Source: Brasenia schreberi (Eukaryota > Streptophyta > Magnoliopsida > Nymphaeales > Cabombaceae). Taken from it: a stretch of DNA of 64,000 bases. Made by a program: the position numbers and the translations under genes. The stretch lies in the NCBI GenBank assembly GCA_036023115.1, contig JAYKKT010000089.1:18222501-18286500 (forward strand), read 5' to 3'. Shown here piece by piece: positions 46,587-57,810 of this stretch (positions within the stretch are counted from its first letter, which is position 1; each line of letters starts with the position of its first letter). The notes under the pieces are model-generated. The model searched no databases and was not told the origin of the DNA. It was given only the letters and a program-made list of their open reading frames with translations.

Positions 46587-46604
46587 TGGCACGCCCGGTG
46601 GGAC
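46587..46604 (+). other. E5 primer-binding site
   Basis: TGGCACGCCCGGTGGGAC, six bases after the LTR end. Confidence 0.87.
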
Positions 46605-46726
46605 GTGAGTCTTTTAAAATCGAGTTACCTTAGGAATCTCGCGAAAATACTTTTTCCAAAAGGTGTTGTTTTTAACTTTTTCGTTATTTTACTTCATACG
46701 TAGGAAATTTTGAAAAGCTTGAAAGC

Positions 46727-47235
46727 ATGTCAAAATCCAACCCAAGTGAAGTATCGAGCCAAGTCTCATGCGCATCGAGTTCTCACTCTAGGAGGATTTT
46801 GAAAAATAAAATCAAACTAGACGAGATAGAAGACTTGAGAATGGAATTCGAGGCCAAAATCGATGCTCTCAGCCAAGAGGCTGAAGTAGGCGATTCATGT
46901 TCATCAAATGGTGAACAAAGGGCCAAGAAAAAAACTAAAAAATCTCGCAAGCACAAAGAGGCCTCCGTAATGGAAGGCAACCAATACCACGAGTCCTTCA
47001 CACAAAAGGACCGTAAAGCCCTATAGCAACTGCTGAAAGGGCAAAATAAAGAGAAAAGGAGTTACGCCCTGTCTGATTTCCTTCTCATGGATTACGAAAT
47101 AGACAGTGATGATGAAATATCGAACTTCCATCGGTATGATGGCATGGGAGACCCTAGGTCTCACTTGCAACTTTTCTCGCATCGAGCCCATAAGAAGAAA
47201 AAGGACTCGATGAAATGGGTGTATTGGTTCCCTTT
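46727..47235 (+). pseudogene. E5 ORF1 (gag), N-terminal part
   Basis: ATG at 46727 (MSKSNPSEVSSQ). The upstream TACTTCATACGTAG|GAAATT could be a splice acceptor 20 or so bases before the start. Stop TAG at 47024-47026 (others CAG). The frame continues through YDGMGDPRSHLQLF and is cut after WVYWFPF by the solo LTR at a point where E2 reads WFPLSLKGTAAKW. Confidence 0.92.
47231..47235. repeat. Target-site duplication of solo LTR, left copy (CCTTT)
   Basis: Identical to 50468-50472. Removing the LTR and one copy restores a gag sequence collinear with E2. Confidence 0.96.
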
Positions 47236-47327
47236 TGTAGACACAGAAAATTCCCGCTCCTGGTTCTTAGGCCTGAAGCGAACCTTTTCGTGTGCCTAAG
47301 TCCTAATTAAGCAAAAAGGGCGTGCCA

Positions 47328-47446
47328 GCTAGCTTACTTAAGCTAGCGAAGAAAATTTTTAAACCTGACTCCTAACGTGGCGACTGTGAGCAAGCAAGCT
47401 CTTGTCGTCGCAGACCTTCTTGCACCGATGTGCAAGGGTCAGTCTG
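47328..47446 (-). other. Three-hairpin U5 domain, solo LTR
   Basis: Hairpin 3 is GCTAGCTTAAGTAAGCTAGC on the reverse strand. Hairpin 1 has CTTGCAC-ATCG-GTGCAAG, where A-T replaces the G-U pair of E2. Confidence 0.7.
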
Positions 47447-49198
47447 TACGCTTTTAAAATCAAGTTTTGGGATATAAGAACCTACGAAAAACCATTTGAG
47501 GTGTTTGATTCGGGTTGTTTTTGTATGATTTTCAGTTTTTAATTCACGTGGATTTGCACGTGCCTAAGTCTTTCTTTTTATCCCTTTTTGGGCCAACTAG
47601 GTGTGTGTTATGAACACTCAGCCTAAATGGGGCGATTTTGAACGGGAGTATGGGGTTTGCTTTGATGCAATATGCATCCTAACTCGTGGTATGGCGTATA
47701 TGCAATGCAAACTCACACAACTCCAAAGGGAAAACCCGAAATTGAAAGACAATGCCGAAGGGAAATGACTTGTAATGTAAATTGCTGAAGGGAAATTGCA
47801 AAAGGGAAATATGGCTATATCTTAAGAGCAGAAAGGCTCAATAGTGCAAGTGTGTGCCGTGTATATATGTAAAGACTACGCACACTGCTGAACCTTAAAA
47901 CCCAAATCTTAAAGACATAGCCGAAAGGGAAATACGTATATAATATATATGGGCCCTTACTTGGGTCTTGGAAGTAAGAGCGAAGGCTCAATGTATGTCC
48001 GTGTGAAAATGTAAAGACAACACACACGACTTTAAATGAAACCCAAATATAAATTGCAATATGGCCTTAACTAAGGTCTTGGGAGTAAGAGTGAAAGCTC
48101 AATGTGTGTGAGTGTTAGAATTGAAGTACTACGCACACAACATGAAATTAAACCCAAATATAAATTGTAATATGGCCTTAACTAAGGTCTTGGGAGTAAG
48201 AGCGAAAGCTCAATGTGTGTGAGTACTAGAATTAAAATACTACACACACGACATGAAATTAAACCCAAGGAAAGTATAACACGGCCCTTACTTGGGTCTT
48301 GCAAATAAGAGCGAAAGCTCAATGTGTGTGAGTGCGAGAATTTAAAGACAACACACACAACTTAAGCAAAACCCCATGCAACATAAACTATATAAATAAA
48401 TTTATATCTTAGGGGCTGATTAGGCCCGTGTGTGTTCAAAATCATGCACGACTAAGAGCGAGGTAGGCTCAAGTGCACGTGTGTGTGGGTGTGCCAAGCC
48501 ACGTTATTACAAGCGGGGGAGACAATGCTCCGTTATTACAACCCCGTATCAAATTTAATTTAACTTAAGCAAGTCTACAAATGAGGACCGAGTTAGGCAC
48601 TTACTTATAGCTGGTCCAGAGGTGACTTGCTTGAGCGTGAGCTTGGGCATCGCCTTGGGCTGCAAGAGGGAGCTCCTCGGAATGACACGGTAAGGGTGTG
48701 TCGCCGGGTGACAAAGGAGGATGGTTGTGGCGCCTTGGGGACTTGCCGGCTGCTAGGAGGGTGCTGCCGTGATGTCTAGGGCTGAAGTGTTTAAGGAGGA
48801 TCACTAAGGTATAAGGCTGGTGCTAGGGAAGGAGGAACTAAGGGATGACTAAGGGGGATGGTTTAAGGAAGAGGGTGTGGCTGGAGCTTTGTGGTGGTGG
48901 TATGGGTGGCTGAGAGTGGTGGGGGAGAGAAGAGAAGATGGAATTAGGGGAGTGTACTAACCGGATGGGTGAGGGAAGTTGGTGTCCAAGGAGGGTAGCC
49001 GGGTGATGAAGGTGGATGGAGCTGGCCGGGCAGTTGGTGGCGACGTGGAGTGGAGCAGGCCGGGAGGTAGTGGTGGCGCGAGGTGGAGCTGGCCAAGAAG
49101 TGGTGGTGGTGCAGGTGGGAGAAGAGAGCAAGGTGAGAGAGGGCTCGGCTGACCCAAGTGGAGACTGGAAAAGTTGAAAAACCCGCCCACTAGGGGGG

Positions 49199-49206
49199 TT
49201 TTTATA
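49199..49206 (-). promoter_or_regulatory. TATA box of solo LTR
   Basis: TATAAAAA on the reverse strand, followed by CCCCCC and GCGGGTTTTTC as in the other LTRs. Confidence 0.65.
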
Positions 49207-50467
49207 GATTTTTCCAAGGTCGGTTGGAGCTGGTTTTTAGAGGGTGGTTAGGTGGTTAGGTGGTGGTGGTGTGGTGATAAGGTGGGCTGGTTTTGAGGAT
49301 GGGCCAGATATTTTGTTTTAAGTGGTTTTAGGGATATGGTGTGCTAGGTTTTAGGTGGGGTGGTTTAGTGGTTTAGGGCTTAGCTAGGTGGGTTGGTTTT
49401 GGGGTGAGATTTAGTGAGGTGGATTAGGTGATTAGGCTAGGATTAGGTTAGGATTAAGGGAATTAGGCTAGGTTTAGGGAATGATTAGGGAGGTGGGTTA
49501 GGTGATTAGGTTGGGATTAGGCCGGGATTAGGGAAGTGGTTTAGGTGATTAGGCTAGGATTAGGCCAGGATTAGGGTAAAGGCCAGGATTAGGGTAAAGG
49601 CTAGGATTAGGGGTTTTGGCTTAGGATTGGGTTAGGGAGCTCCCTTTGCATAACCCATAGACTTCATTGCATCATGTTGGTGCTGCCCTAGGTTAGGTTT
49701 TGGCTCATACAAGCTTAAACCCATACTAATTAGGCTAACCCACATGATTAACCCCAAACTTGACACACAAGTCAAGCTTAATACAATTCCCCTCATGCTT
49801 ATCCTCCCCATTCTCTCTCATGCCCATAATCCCACATGAATTTCAAGTGGGCCCCACCTCCATTTATGAGAAGGTGATGTGGGCCATGGATGTGGATATT
49901 GGATTGGATTTTTGAATCCAAATCCAAATCCAAATCCATACATACATTTGGATTGGGATCTGGATATATATAGTCTAGATCCAATTCAAACTGAATTCTG
50001 ACTCCTTTAGGGTATGTTCGAAACGAACAGTTTGTGCGGGGTCTGACAGCATCAGTACTCCATCTGCGTTGGGTCTTCGCCAACATGATCGTCCACTTCT
50101 GTTTTCACCTTCCGAAGATGATTTCAAAGGATTTTTTATGATAACAAGGTCTTGGACGTTCGAGATCCTGGGGGTGGATTCAACACGAGAGTTGTTGTAC
50201 CGGGCTCGACATGTGCTCCAGTTCTAGGCTCTCTTTAGCTCTTTTGGTCCTACTTTCATCAGACCAAGCCACTTCGTGGGGTTTCAAAATGTGTTTTAAA
50301 AGGTTTTAAAAACATATTATACATATTTTAAAGCATATACAGTTTAAACATATGTACAGGGTTGCTTGGAAGGCTCCTGGGTTTCCATACTCAAAATAGC
50401 CCTTTGGGGCTGCTTTTACAAAACCAGGTTTTGTTTGAGAAGTTTGTGGGATTTCGGGGTGTTTACA

Positions 50468-50472
50468 CCTTT
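50468..50472. repeat. Target-site duplication of solo LTR, right copy (CCTTT)
   Basis: Second copy of the 5-base duplication, directly after the LTR terminus TTTACA. Confidence 0.96.
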
Positions 50473-51918
50473 ATCCCTTAAAGGCACAGCTGCCAAATGG
50501 CTGGCTTCCTACAATTTAAGCCAGTTCGCTACTTTTAAATAGTTAGCGAACTGCTTCATGCAAAGATTTGCACATAACGTAGAAGTCACGCCAACTTTAA
50601 ACACTTTAAGGGATACAAAGCAAGGCATGAACGAAGACGTACATGCCTTCATTATTCGATGGAGGTCCCTTTTGGGCCAAGTGTGAGAGCCAATATACGA
50701 AGGATATGCAGTCATGCTCATCCTGGATAATTTTAAAAGCGAGCTAAAGACCCTTCTCTCGCTCCATGAAATCTCAACTTTCCATAAGTTGATCAAAAAA
50801 GCATCCCTTTTCGAAACAAACTTGAAAAAGGGGATATACGATCATTTATGGAAAGAAAGTACCGTTTCCAAAACCCGCTTGGAGAAGCCCATCACTTATG
50901 GGCTACCCACGATGGACAAAGGGGCAAAGCCCCATAAAATCGCCAATGTCCAGGTAGATCCAGGTCTAGCGGGCACTTCAAAGAATTTTGAAAAATTAGA
51001 AAACAAAAGGGAGAGAAATTTTCAAAAGCCTATTGAAAAACGGGAGTACACTCCGCTGGGGCAACCTATGTCGGAGGTCCTAGACCTCCTTCTTGCCCAA
51101 GGCATGATTGAACTTCCCAAAATCCCCGAGGGAGTCACTTCCAAAGGGGGATATTTAAATCGTTTTTGCAAGTATCATCGGCTCAAAGGCCATGATACAA
51201 AGCGTTGTTTCTCTCTTTTAAACAAAATCAAGAACTTGATAGCAGAGGGCCGACTCCAGGTCACTGCAGAACCTGAGCCAACTCAAGCTATCTTCAAAGA
51301 ACCCTTTCCCAAGCACGCCAGTAGCAGTGGGAAAGGAAATGAGGTATGTACCTCACCTTTTCGAAAAATCTAGCGCAATCGTCAGAGTCTGGTCGACCCA
51401 CTTGTGCATCTACTCTTGTACTTTACAAGAAGCCCGCCCAAGTAGTCATCCGGGGACCACCAAGAGCTGAATCCCCTGCTAAACCAGTTTTAGAACTTCA
51501 AGATACTCCTAAACTCTCAATTAGAGCCAATTTAAGTGCGAACCCTAGGTTGGTCGTGGGGAAAGTGACTAGATCCGGGAGGATCTATCAACCCCCACAC
51601 CTACAAAGTGCTAAAAAGGTGGTCAGTGTGCCTGGCCCCTCAAAAGCATGTATTCCTAGAGTTCTGCCGAAAGCAGACAGTGGGAAAATCATCTTAAACC
51701 CTTATGATTTCGAAAACCATCTTTCAAAGATTCCTATCCACATGTCCATCCTAGAGCTTATACAAACTTCGCCTAGGCACAAACTTGTGCTAGAGAAAAT
51801 TCTAGAAAGAGCTAAGGTTAGTTCGAACATAAGTCCTGAATCCCTGTCTGACCAAGTGGCGTCAATAGGAGCAAAAGCGCCTATCACTTTCTCAGAAGAT
51901 GATGTAGATAGACCCTAC

Positions 51919-51952
51919 GAGTCCCACAACCAGGCGAGTCCCACAACCAGGC
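51919..51952 (+). repeat. 17-base tandem duplication in E5 protease region
   Basis: GAGTCCCACAACCAGGC occurs twice in a row where E2 and E3 have one copy. Because 17 is not a multiple of three it breaks the reading frame. Confidence 0.95.
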
Positions 51953-52856
51953 CTTGCACATCGAGGTGGTTCTGAATAACCACTCTCTGGACAGGTGCCT
52001 AGTCGATGGGGGAGTAGGGCTCAACATCCTTCCACTTCATGTGGCGTACCAAATCGGAGTCACCTTGACTTCTGTGATCCCAAGCCCCATCGTTATCACT
52101 GGATACAATGAGAATGCGTATAGACCTTTAGGATCGATCGAACTCCCGATGGAAACGGGAGGGATCACACACACGGGGGTGTTCCATATCTTGGACATCC
52201 ACCCCCATTATAACCTATTGCTGGGAAGGCCCTGGATACACAGCTTGTACGTTGTGCCATCCACCTTCCACAGGTGTGTCAAGATCCCTTTCAGGGACCA
52301 GGTCGTGGTGATCCTAGGTGAGAGTCACCCTCAGCTTCAGAGGATCATAAACTCACCTTGTTTGTCGAGTTCCCAGGCCCATGAGGCTAACCTGGGGCAG
52401 ATCATGGTCGAGCCACCAAGGCTCGTGTTAAACAACCCTAGGAAGGTTGTGTATGTGAAGGGGCCGCCCAAAGCAGGCCCCCTCCCAATCCTAACCCTTT
52501 TAGGAAGACCCAAACATCCCTAAATCCAAAACCCCTGGACAAAAAGCCATACGAGCACGATATGGATGACAGCAAGTTCCAGGACCACAATTTATACCCT
52601 AACTTTTCAAAAAACAAAAAATCGTGGAACATGCTGTTGAACATGGGCTACACGCCCTATAAAAGTCTAGGGGCACAAAACCAGGGTCTCCTAGAGCCCA
52701 TCCTTCCTAGGGCCAACCCAAGCCGATACGGGATCGGCTATACTCCCAAAATACCGCTAGAGCCACCCCCTGTAACCACTTGGGTCAAGGGTGCCCTGGA
52801 ACCTACCCTAGAAGGGACCTGTGATTTAGACCTCTTATTCTAAGTCTAACCCGTAG

Positions 52857-52873
52857 TGTTTTCCCTTTGTAGG
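52857..52873 (+). promoter_or_regulatory. Candidate 3' splice site before E5 ORF2
   Basis: GTGTTTTCCCTTTGTAG immediately before GTATGATGG, identical to the E2 and E3 signals. Confidence 0.5.
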
Positions 52874-52874
52874 T

Positions 52875-55800
52875 ATGATGGAAGATCCCTTTCATAAAAA
52901 TACAAAAACATTTGAAAAAGTTAAAATCAAAAAAATGGAAAATTCGCAAAAACCAAAAACATTGGAAAATCAAAAACTCGAAAATAGAGTGGTTTGTATA
53001 GTTCCTAAAGTTCTTGTTTTACAAAAACCCAAAAAAATCAAAAATCTACAAAATACCAAAAAGATTTTGTACATAGTTGCTCCTGGTAACACTTTGGAAA
53101 AAGAAAAGGACTTCGAAAGGAATGTCGTCTGCATAGCCAAACCAAAAATTTTGAAATCAATTGAAAATCCAAGTACAAAACCAAATCTTTTGAAAACTCA
53201 TGCATCAAATTCCCTCTGGTCTATAACCCACGAGAATGATCGAAGCCCAGAAATGGATCCCCTTGAGCAAGATCCCACTTCTAAGCTCCCAGAATTTCAT
53301 AAAATTCTTGATTTTGAAAGACCTTCCAATTCAGTAGGAGGAGATTTCATAGAGGTGAACCTAGGGAGTGATTCCAATCCCAAACTCATCAAGATAGGTG
53401 CATGTTTGCATGAACATGAAAGATTAGCATTCATTGCATTTCTATGAACCTATTTAGATGTGTTTGCATGGACGTATGAAGACATGCCGGGCATAGACCC
53501 CAGCATTGTCGAACATCGTCTTCCCTTAGATGCGGATGTAAAACCCATAAAGCAGAAGCTTAGGAAAATACATCTGAATGTACACATGCAAGTCAAAGAG
53601 GGTTTAGAAGATCTGCTAAAAGTCGGATTTATAAAACCCATTGCGTATTCTGATTGGTTATCAAACATCGTTGTGGTTCGAAAAACCAATGGGAAAATTC
53701 GTATTTGCATCGATTTCAGAAACCTGAATAAAGCCACTCCAAAGGATAACTATCCTTTACCAAACATAGATTTGGTAGTCGATAGTACTGCAAATCATGA
53801 AATGTTTTCATTTATGGATGACTATTAGGGATATAATCAAATTAAATTAAGTCCATGAGATCAGGGTAAGACCGCATTCACAACCCCGTGGGGCATGTAC
53901 TGCTATACAGTCATGCCCTTTGGTTTGAAAAATGCCGGCGCAACATACTAGAGAGCCATGACCAGGATCTTCCATGATCAGATTCATGAGCTCGTAGAAG
54001 TGTATGTAGATGATCTCTTCGCAAAATCCAAAACCCGATGCACTCATATCGAATGTTTGCAAAAGATTTTCGAATGGCTTAAGCTTTACAAAGTAAAGCT
54101 AAACCCTCAAAAATGTGTGTTCAGAGTAGAGTCCGGAAAGCTTTTAGGCTTTATGGTAAGCCAAAGGGGTATAGAAGTCGACCCCTCTAAGTGTCGAGCC
54201 ATCATAGACATGGCTCCACCCTCCAATCTCACCCAAATTCGTAGCCTCCAGGGTCGATTACAGTCCATTCGCCGATTTATATCAAATCTGGCGACTAGAT
54301 GCGAACCCTTCAACAAGCTGTTGAGGAAGGGCACGAAATTTTCATGGGATGACGACTGCCAAAGGTCCTTCGAAAGACTAAAGGCATACCTAGTTAATCC
54401 CCCCGTTTTGAATCTTCCAAAGCAAGGAAAACCGCTTTTACTTTACATTTCTGTGCATGCGAATGCTTTGGGAGCCCTATTGGCTCAATACGAGGATGAC
54501 ACCCATGAGGAGTATGCCATCTACTATCTTTCGAAAACTCTCTTGGCTTATGAAAGAAATTATCAAGCCATGAAGAAGACGTACTTGGCCCTAGTCTGGG
54601 CCTGCCAGAAATTCAAACACTATTTCCTAGATCATGAGATCTGGATAGTGTCCAAGCTTGATCCAACCAAGCACTTGTTCGAAAAACCCATTCTCACGGG
54701 TAGATTGGGCAAATGGCAACTCCTTCTAATGGAGTATGACCTGAAATATCATCACCAAATCTCCATTAAGGGGCAAGCCCTAGCAGACTACGTGGTTGAG
54801 TTCCCCCTAGAAGACGCATATCCCACATTGGACGAAATGCCTGACGAAGGCATATTACAAAACCATTTTCAAAACAACATTTTAGCAAACTCTTTTAAAA
54901 ACCAAGTGTGGAAGATGCACTTCGATGGGGCGCGAAACCAACGAGGGGCTGGTGCTGGGGTCATCCTCATCTCCCCTGAAAAGGGCGAGATTCCCATAGC
55001 AATCCGCCTAGATTTCGAATGTTCCAACAACATAGCTGAGTATGAAGCACTCATACAAGGCTTAAGAATTTTGAAAACTCTAGGGCATCATGCATCGAGG
55101 TCTTTGGAGATTCGCTCCTTGTTATAAACCAGGTTTTGAAAATTTGGCAAGTACATAATGAAAAACTACTTCCATATCACGAGTTAGCCACTCGATTGGT
55201 TGAGTCATTCCAATCATGTAAACTCACACACGTAGGAAGAGAGGATAATGGCATTGCCGATGCCCTCTCCTTCTTGGGTTCAGCCCTAAAGGTCGATTCC
55301 ATTTCAGGGACCCGATGTTTAGAAATATGGCATGCGCCCAACCCATCCACCCACGATTTGGATATTTGCCAAAACAACCCAGATTCTGTTAAAAAACCTT
55401 GGTTTTACGACATCAAGCATTTTTTAGAAGATGGAGGATTCACCGAGGATGCCACGTCCAAAGATAAGGCATTCATCCGTAAAATTTCGATCCGATACAC
55501 CATTTTGGGTGGGGTTCTATATAAGAAAAGTTTTATCGGCATCCTACTTAGGTGTATCGATCTAGAGGAGGCTAGGATAGTGATGCATGAGTTCCACGAT
55601 AGAGAATGTGGAGGTCATGTAAATGCCAACATGATGGCAATGAAAATACTTAGAGCGGGCTATTTTTGGGCCACCCTGAAAAAGGATTGTCATGATCATG
55701 TAAGGAAGTGTCATCCATGTCAAATGCATGGGCACACCATTCATATCCCCTCATCTGCATTACATTCCGTGGTCAACCCCTGGTCATTTACCATGTGGGC

Positions 55801-56647
55801 GTTTGACATCGTAGGCCCAATCTTTCCAAAAGCCTCGAATGGGCATCGATTCATTTTAGCAGCCACTGAGTATTTCTCCAAGTGGGTGGAAGCCATTTCC
55901 CTGACCAACGTACTGGGGCAACATGTGGTGGCTTTCATTAGGAGGAATATCTTGGCTCGATTTGGGGTTCCACGAGACCTTGTGTCTGATAATGGCACCC
56001 CATTCAAAAACGAGTGGATGGTTAAGTTGTGCAACACGTATGGCATAACTCACCACTTCTCTTCGCCCTACTACCCTCAAGGCAACGGCCAAGCCTAAGC
56101 CACAAACAAGACTCTCATTAGCATAATTGAGAAGACTTTAGAAAAGGGTAGGACGTGGCACGAGAAGCTGGATGAAGCCTTATGGGCTTATAGGACTTCC
56201 ATCCGGACTCCCACGAATGCCATACCATTCGAATTGGTCTATGGCACAAATGCCATTCTCCCCATTCATACACAATTGCATTCATTTCATACATCCATCG
56301 CACTCGACCTCCCCCTAGAGACGCTTCAGCATGCTAGGATGGCCGAACTAGATTTGCTAGATGAGAGGCGACTCCTTGCTATGGATCATGCTCGTGCATA
56401 CCGGCAAAGGATAGCCCGACATTATGGCAAACAAATGAGACCTCGCCACTTTGAAGTGGGAGATCTGGTTTTGAAAATCATCCACTATCGTGGCCCACAT
56501 CCCCTTGGAAAGTGGTGCCCCAAGTGGGATGGACCCTATGTTGTACGTGCAACCACCACGAATAACTCATATTGGTTGATCGATGTAGAAGGTAGGAATT
56601 TAGCAGATCCTATCAATATTCAATACTTAAAGAAGTATTATGTGTAG
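52875..56647 (+). pseudogene. E5 ORF2 pol (RT-RNase H-archaeal RNase H-integrase), broken
   Basis: Best copy of the ORF2 start: ATGATGG gives MMEDPF, then a Lys-rich N-terminal extension of about 190 residues before RT. Stops: TGA 53445-53447, TAG 53826-53828, TGA 53856-53858, TAG 53949-53951 (all in or before RT) and TAA 56096-56098 in the integrase core. A one-base loss near 55085 shifts the frame inside the archaeal RNase H. RT motif YVDDLF; archaeal RNase H FDGA, AEYEAL; integrase KCHPCQ, FDIVGP, SDNGTPF. The stop at 56096 falls on the residue that is the catalytic Glu in E1/E2 (GQAE). Ends WDGPYVV...KKYYV. Confidence 0.93.
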
Positions 56648-57763
56648 GATTTGGGTTAAAATTCAAAATTTCGAAAACCTTTAGGGATAACTGCCCTGAG
56701 ACCTGAAAATAAGGTGCAAAGGCAAAATCGTGTGACCTTGAGTAAGAGAATTCGCACTTGTGAAAGAGTGGAGTTTTCCGAAATCGAGTTTACATTTCAA
56801 AATCCTTCTTCTTACAAAGAAAGGCCTAGTTCAATATGGCAAGATACTTGCAAGTAGTACGTGCTATTTCTAAATAGGTTGATCTGGAATAGATCGAGTG
56901 TGACCTTGGGATAAGTCCTTTCCCCTTCTCTTCTCCTTCCAAAAGGAAAACGTGGCCCAAATAAAGGGAATTTTCCCACCCAAAGTCTCTTTCCAAAAGA
57001 AAGAAACCGGAATTCAAAAGAAAAAATCGATTCTCTTGTGAAAATGAGGGATTAAAGAAAAAATACTCCCAAAGGGAGACCCTCTAGGAAGAAAAGGAAA
57101 AGGAGGCCAAAAACTCAAAAAGAGCAGTTTTTCGCCTTCTATGCCTTAAACCACGGGACGCTTCAGAAGGGACCGTGGTATCTCTTTCCCATTCCTAGCT
57201 TATCCCAAGTAAAACATGGTTCATTTCGAGGAATCCTAAAGTAAAAATAGGATTTACTTACTTGAATTTCATTTTGTTTGAGAATTCGACGTTTTGAGTA
57301 AGACGTAGGAATTTGAAATATAGCTTGTTTTCTTATAAAACCTCCGCTAGATAAGCGAGTGTCAAGACTCAAGCAAAGGCAAACACGAAGAGCTCGAGAT
57401 CCTTAGGATTGAGACTCAAGACAGTTGTCCCTTTTGTAAATAGATTTTGAAAAATCGAACATTGAACAGCATAGGATCTACTCACTTAGAGCAGCAGGCC
57501 TTGTAAAGTCTCAAGAGTTCGACCATATCTGGTCTCTGGGAGGTCGCCACTCTTGGCACCACACTCATGTCATGCATCTGCATTTCCACGCATGGCACTT
57601 GCATAACATGATCCCATTTTAGGACCAGAAACCATTTGTATTATCCCTTTGGTGTGATATCTCCTCCTATCAGGGTTTTAAAAGTGAGATTTTGCTAAAG
57701 ATTGGGACGATCCCATATTTTCGTGGTTAGATCTAGGGAGACATTGAAAGGGGTGTTTGTTGT
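56648..57763 (+). other. E5 3' untranslated region
   Basis: Collinear with E2's UTR. Stem arms CTTGGGATAAG (near 56905) and CTTATCCCAAG (near 57199) and the inner ACCACGG/CCGTGGT hairpin (near 57151-57180) are preserved. Confidence 0.75.
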
Positions 57764-57810
57764 CTTTGCCATTATCCAAATCAATTTGGATAATGCCAAA
57801 GAGGGGCATC
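57764..57810 (+). promoter_or_regulatory. E5 polypurine tract with adjoining hairpin
   Basis: CCAAAGAGGGGCATC before the LTR. The inverted repeat 57764-57801 has 17 of 18 pairs, with CATTATCC/GGATAATG where E2 has CCTTATCC/GGACAAGG. Confidence 0.8.

Larger units (their letters stand above)
47236..50467 (-). repeat. Solo LTR inserted in E5 gag
   Basis: 3232 bases from TGTAGACACAG to GGGTGTTTACA with no internal element sequence, flanked by CCTTT. It was left by recombination between the two LTRs of a former insertion. It contains the three-hairpin domain (47328-47446), hairpin repeats (47820-48330), the 44-base box (near 48497-48545), a TATA box, and a TTAGG-rich U3 (49380-49640). Confidence 0.96.
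50468..52843 (+). pseudogene. E5 ORF1 (gag-protease), C-terminal part
   Basis: Resumes with the second CCTTT and LSLKGTAAKWLASY. Lesions: TAG at 50540-50542, TGA at 50684-50686, loss of a C near 51348, a 17-base tandem duplication at 51919-51952 that shifts the frame just before protease, and a further indel near 52520. The zinc knuckle FCKYHRLKGHDTKRC is intact (near 51167). The protease motif is CLVDGGVGLNILPL and the fold ends HYNLLLGRP. The tail GYTPKIPLEPPP ends at TAA 52841-52843. Confidence 0.92.
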